Positions 61,701-64,000 of a stretch of 64,000 nt of DNA are shown in pieces. The notes beneath the pieces were generated by a model. It was not told the DNA's origin. It was given only the letters and a program-made list of their open reading frames with translations, and searched no databases. The stretch comes from Acanthosepion pharaonis. Lineage: Eukaryota; Mollusca; Cephalopoda; Sepiida; Sepiidae. The translations under genes and the position numbers were made by a program. Every line of letters starts with the position of its first letter. Position 1 is the first letter of the stretch. The DNA lies in assembly GCA_903632075.3 (NCBI GenBank), contig CAHIKZ030005495.1, positions 3,059,501-3,123,500 of the forward strand, read 5' to 3'.

Positions 61701-64000
61701 CCGTCGCCCACTTTCTGAGCGAACGGTTCGGTTTAACTCTCTGCTTTCGGGCGGGAGGAACCCGAAGGAGGCTACGCCGAAGGGCGGAGTCTCCTTCGGG
61801 GAGGTAAAACCGGCCCTGAACCCGTTTATACGGTTTCAAATGGGCTATTTTTTGGCCGAGCCTAATGGCTCGGAAATGCCCACGTTAAAAAGGCCTTGTG
61901 CCACATGACGCCCTCGTGGGGGGACGACTAAATATAGTCCGCCGCTCACTTTCTGAGCGAACGGTTCGGTTTAACTCTCTGCTTTCGGGCGGGAGGAACC
62001 CGAAGGAGGCTACGCCGAAGGGCGGAGTCTCCTTCGGGGAGGTAAACCGGCCCTGAACCCGTTTATACGGGTTCAAATGGGCTATTTTTTTGGCCGAGCC
62101 TAATGGCTCGGAAATGCCCACGTTAAAAAGGCCTTGTGCCACATGACGCCCTCGTGGGGGACGACTAAATATAGTCCGCCGCTCACTTTCTGAGCGAACG
62201 GTTCGGTTTAACTCTCTGCTTTCGGGCGGGAGGAACCCGAAGGAGGCTACGCCGAAGGGCGGAGTCTCCTTCGGGGAGGTAAACTCGGCCCTGAACCCGT
62301 TTATACGGGTTCAAATGGGCTATTTTTTTGGCCGAGCCTAATGGCTCGGAAATGCCCACGTTAAAAAGGCCTTGTGCCACATGACGCCCTCGTGGGGGAC
62401 GACTAAATATAGTCCGCCGCTCACTTTCTGAGCGAACGGTTCGGTTTAACTCTCTGCTTTCGGGCGGGAGGAACCCGAAGGAGTCTACGCCGAAGGGCGG
62501 AGTCTCCTTCGGGGAGGTAAAACCGGCCCTGAACCCGTTTATACGGGTTCAAATGGGCTATTTTTGGCCGAGCCTAATGGCTCGGAAATGCCCACGTTAA
62601 AAAAGGCCTTGTGCCACATGACGCCCTCGTGGGGGACGACTAAATATAGTCCGCCGCTCACTTTCTGAGCGAACGGTTCGGTTTAACTCTTTGCTTTCGG
62701 GCGGGAGGAACCCGAAGGAGGCTACGCCGAAGGGCGGAGTCTCCTTCGGGGAGGTAAACCGGCCCTGAACCCGTTTATACGGGTTCAAATGGGCTATTTT
62801 TTGGCCGAGCCTAATGGCTCGGAAATGCCCACGTTAAAAAGGACTTGTGCCACATGACGCCCTCGTGGGGGACGACTAATATAGTCCGTCGCCCACTTTC
62901 TGAGCGAACGGTTCGGTTTAACTCTCTGCTTTCGGGCGGGAGGAACCCGAAGGAGGCTACGCCGAAGGGCGGAGTCTCCTTCGGGGAGGTAAAACCGGCC
63001 CTGAACCCGTTTATACGGGTTCAAATGGGCTATTTTTTGGCCGAGCCTAATGGCTCGGAAATGCCCACGTTAAAAAGGCCTTGTGCCACATGACGCCCTC
63101 GTGGGGGGACGACTAAATATAGTCCGCCGCTCACTTTCTGAGCGAACGGTTCGGTTTAACTCTCTGCTTACGGGCGGAGAGGAACCCGAAGGAGGCTACG
63201 CCGAAGGGCGGAGTCTCCTTCGGGGAGGTAAACCGGCCCTGAACCCGTTTATACGGGTTCAAATGGGCTATTTTTTGGCCGAGCCTAATGGCTCGGAAAT
63301 GCCCACGAGTTAAAAAGGCCTTGTGCCACATGACGCCCTCGTGGGGGACGACTAAATATAGTCCGCCGCTCACTTTCTGAGCGAACGGTTCGGTTTAACT
63401 CTCTGCTTTCGGGCGGGAGGAACCCGAAGGAGGCTACGCCGAAGGGCGGAGTCTCCTTCGGGAGGTAAAACCGGCCCTGAACCCGTTTATACGGGTTCAA
63501 ATGGGCTATTTTTTTTGGCCGAGCCTAATGGCTCGGAAATGCCCACGTTAAAAAGGCCCTGTGCCACATGACGCCCTCGTGGGGGACGACTAAATATAGT
63601 CCGCCGCTCACTTTCTGAGCGAACGGTTCGGTTTAACTCTCTGCTTTCGGGCGGGAGGAACCCGAAGGAGGCTACGCCGAAGGGCGGAGTCTCCTTCGGG
63701 GAGGTAAACTCGGCCCTGAACCCGTTTATACGGGTTCAAATGGGCTATTTTTGGCCGAGCCTAATGGCTCGGAAATGCCCACGTTAAAAAGGCCTTGTGC
63801 CGCATGACGCCCTCGTGGGGGACGACTAAATATAGTCCGCCGCTCACTTTCTGAGCGAACGGTTCGGTTTAACTCTCTGCTTTCGGGCGGGAGGAACCCG
63901 AAGGAGGCTACGCCGAAGGGCGGAGTCTCCTTCGGGAGGTAAACTCGGCCCTGAACCCGTTTATACGGGTTCAAATGGGCTATTTTTTGGCCGAGCCTAA
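55760..64000 (+). repeat. 237-bp tandem satellite array built of hairpins
   Basis: Using gacgactaaatatagtcc as the phase, units start at 55764, 56002, 56241, 56474 and so on to 63821: 34 complete units (233-239 bp, mean 237) plus a partial one cut by the window end. Monomer order: GACTA-aata-TAGTC; GCTCA-ctttc-TGAGC; CGAAC-g-GTTCG; a 10-bp stem CCCGAAGGAG/CTCCTTCGGG enclosing a gccgaagggcgg segment; GAACCCG-tttata-CGGGTTC; CCGAGCC-taat-GGCTCGG; and CCCACG...CGTGGG. Two variants alternate irregularly after aactctctg (ctttcgggcgggagg or tctacggacggagagg). Open frames on both strands exist because 237 is divisible by three; they show no domain. Confidence 0.97.

Noticed and set aside
55986..63974. 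Dozens of 60-122-codon open frames on both strands of the satellite
   Set aside because: The monomer length is a multiple of three, so any stop-free frame repeats. Frames exist on both strands, are broken by indels between units and show no codon-level constraint.
55760..64000. CRISPR-like reading of the repeated palindromic units
   Set aside because: The units are contiguous ~237-bp monomers with no unique spacers, in a eukaryotic context with no cas genes.
55760..64000. Hammerhead ribozyme in the satellite monomer
   Set aside because: No CTGANGA box followed by a stem and GAAA was found on either strand of the consensus unit.

Overview
This is metazoan (invertebrate) nuclear DNA, not bacterial or viral. 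There is no operon structure and almost no long coding sequence. The DNA is AT-rich with many (TA)n, (TG)n and (CT)n microsatellites, and is packed with decayed eukaryotic transposons: RTE-type and other non-LTR retrotransposons, a Ty3/gypsy element, Tc1 and mariner-like elements, Helitrons, a Penelope-like remnant, tRNA-derived and 5S-derived SINEs, and palindromic foldback elements. The mix would suit a mollusc (a cephalopod, for example) or an arthropod, but no single-copy gene fixes the taxon. The only stretch that may belong to a host gene is a possible last exon at 238-392.

Layout. 0-8 kb: possible terminal exon, Helitron helicase tail, a non-LTR tail on the minus strand, then about 5.6 kb of shredded Tc1-like transposase copies. 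8-13 kb: tRNA-like SINEs, CT-rich tandem repeats and several foldback elements bounded by (TA)n tracts. 13-22 kb: RTE fragments, a solo LTR with a 5-bp target duplication, a deleted mariner with its N-terminal helix-turn-helix, another non-LTR tail and a hammerhead-ribozyme-like motif at 21.2 kb. 22-34 kb: clusters of one tRNA-derived SINE family, two copies of which are fused to a complete 5S rRNA-like head, plus a non-autonomous Helitron. 34-38 kb: mosaic local duplications, one split by a second copy of the solo LTR. 38.6-39 kb: a promoter-like LTR region. 39.6-47.2 kb: a Ty3/gypsy element inserted in a minisatellite and itself interrupted by an inverted RT fragment, a poly(A)-tailed non-LTR insertion and a satellite-related unit. 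47-55.7 kb: minisatellites, a Helitron, a Penelope-like endonuclease tail, foldbacks, a transposon-encoded Cys-rich protein and RTE pieces.

55.76-64 kb (window end): a tandem array of at least 34 full monomers averaging 237 bp. The satellite is GC-richer than its surroundings. Each monomer reads as a chain of short hairpins. Two divergent single units elsewhere in the window (45.7-46.0 kb, and 51.9-52.2 kb in reverse) keep the same hairpins, with compensatory changes in the main stem. That pattern suggests the folded form matters, and both single units are bounded by direct repeats. I regard this family as the strongest candidate here for something undescribed.

Nothing in the window looks like a working multi-gene pathway. 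The relationships that matter are nesting order among mobile elements and the structured repeats they carry.
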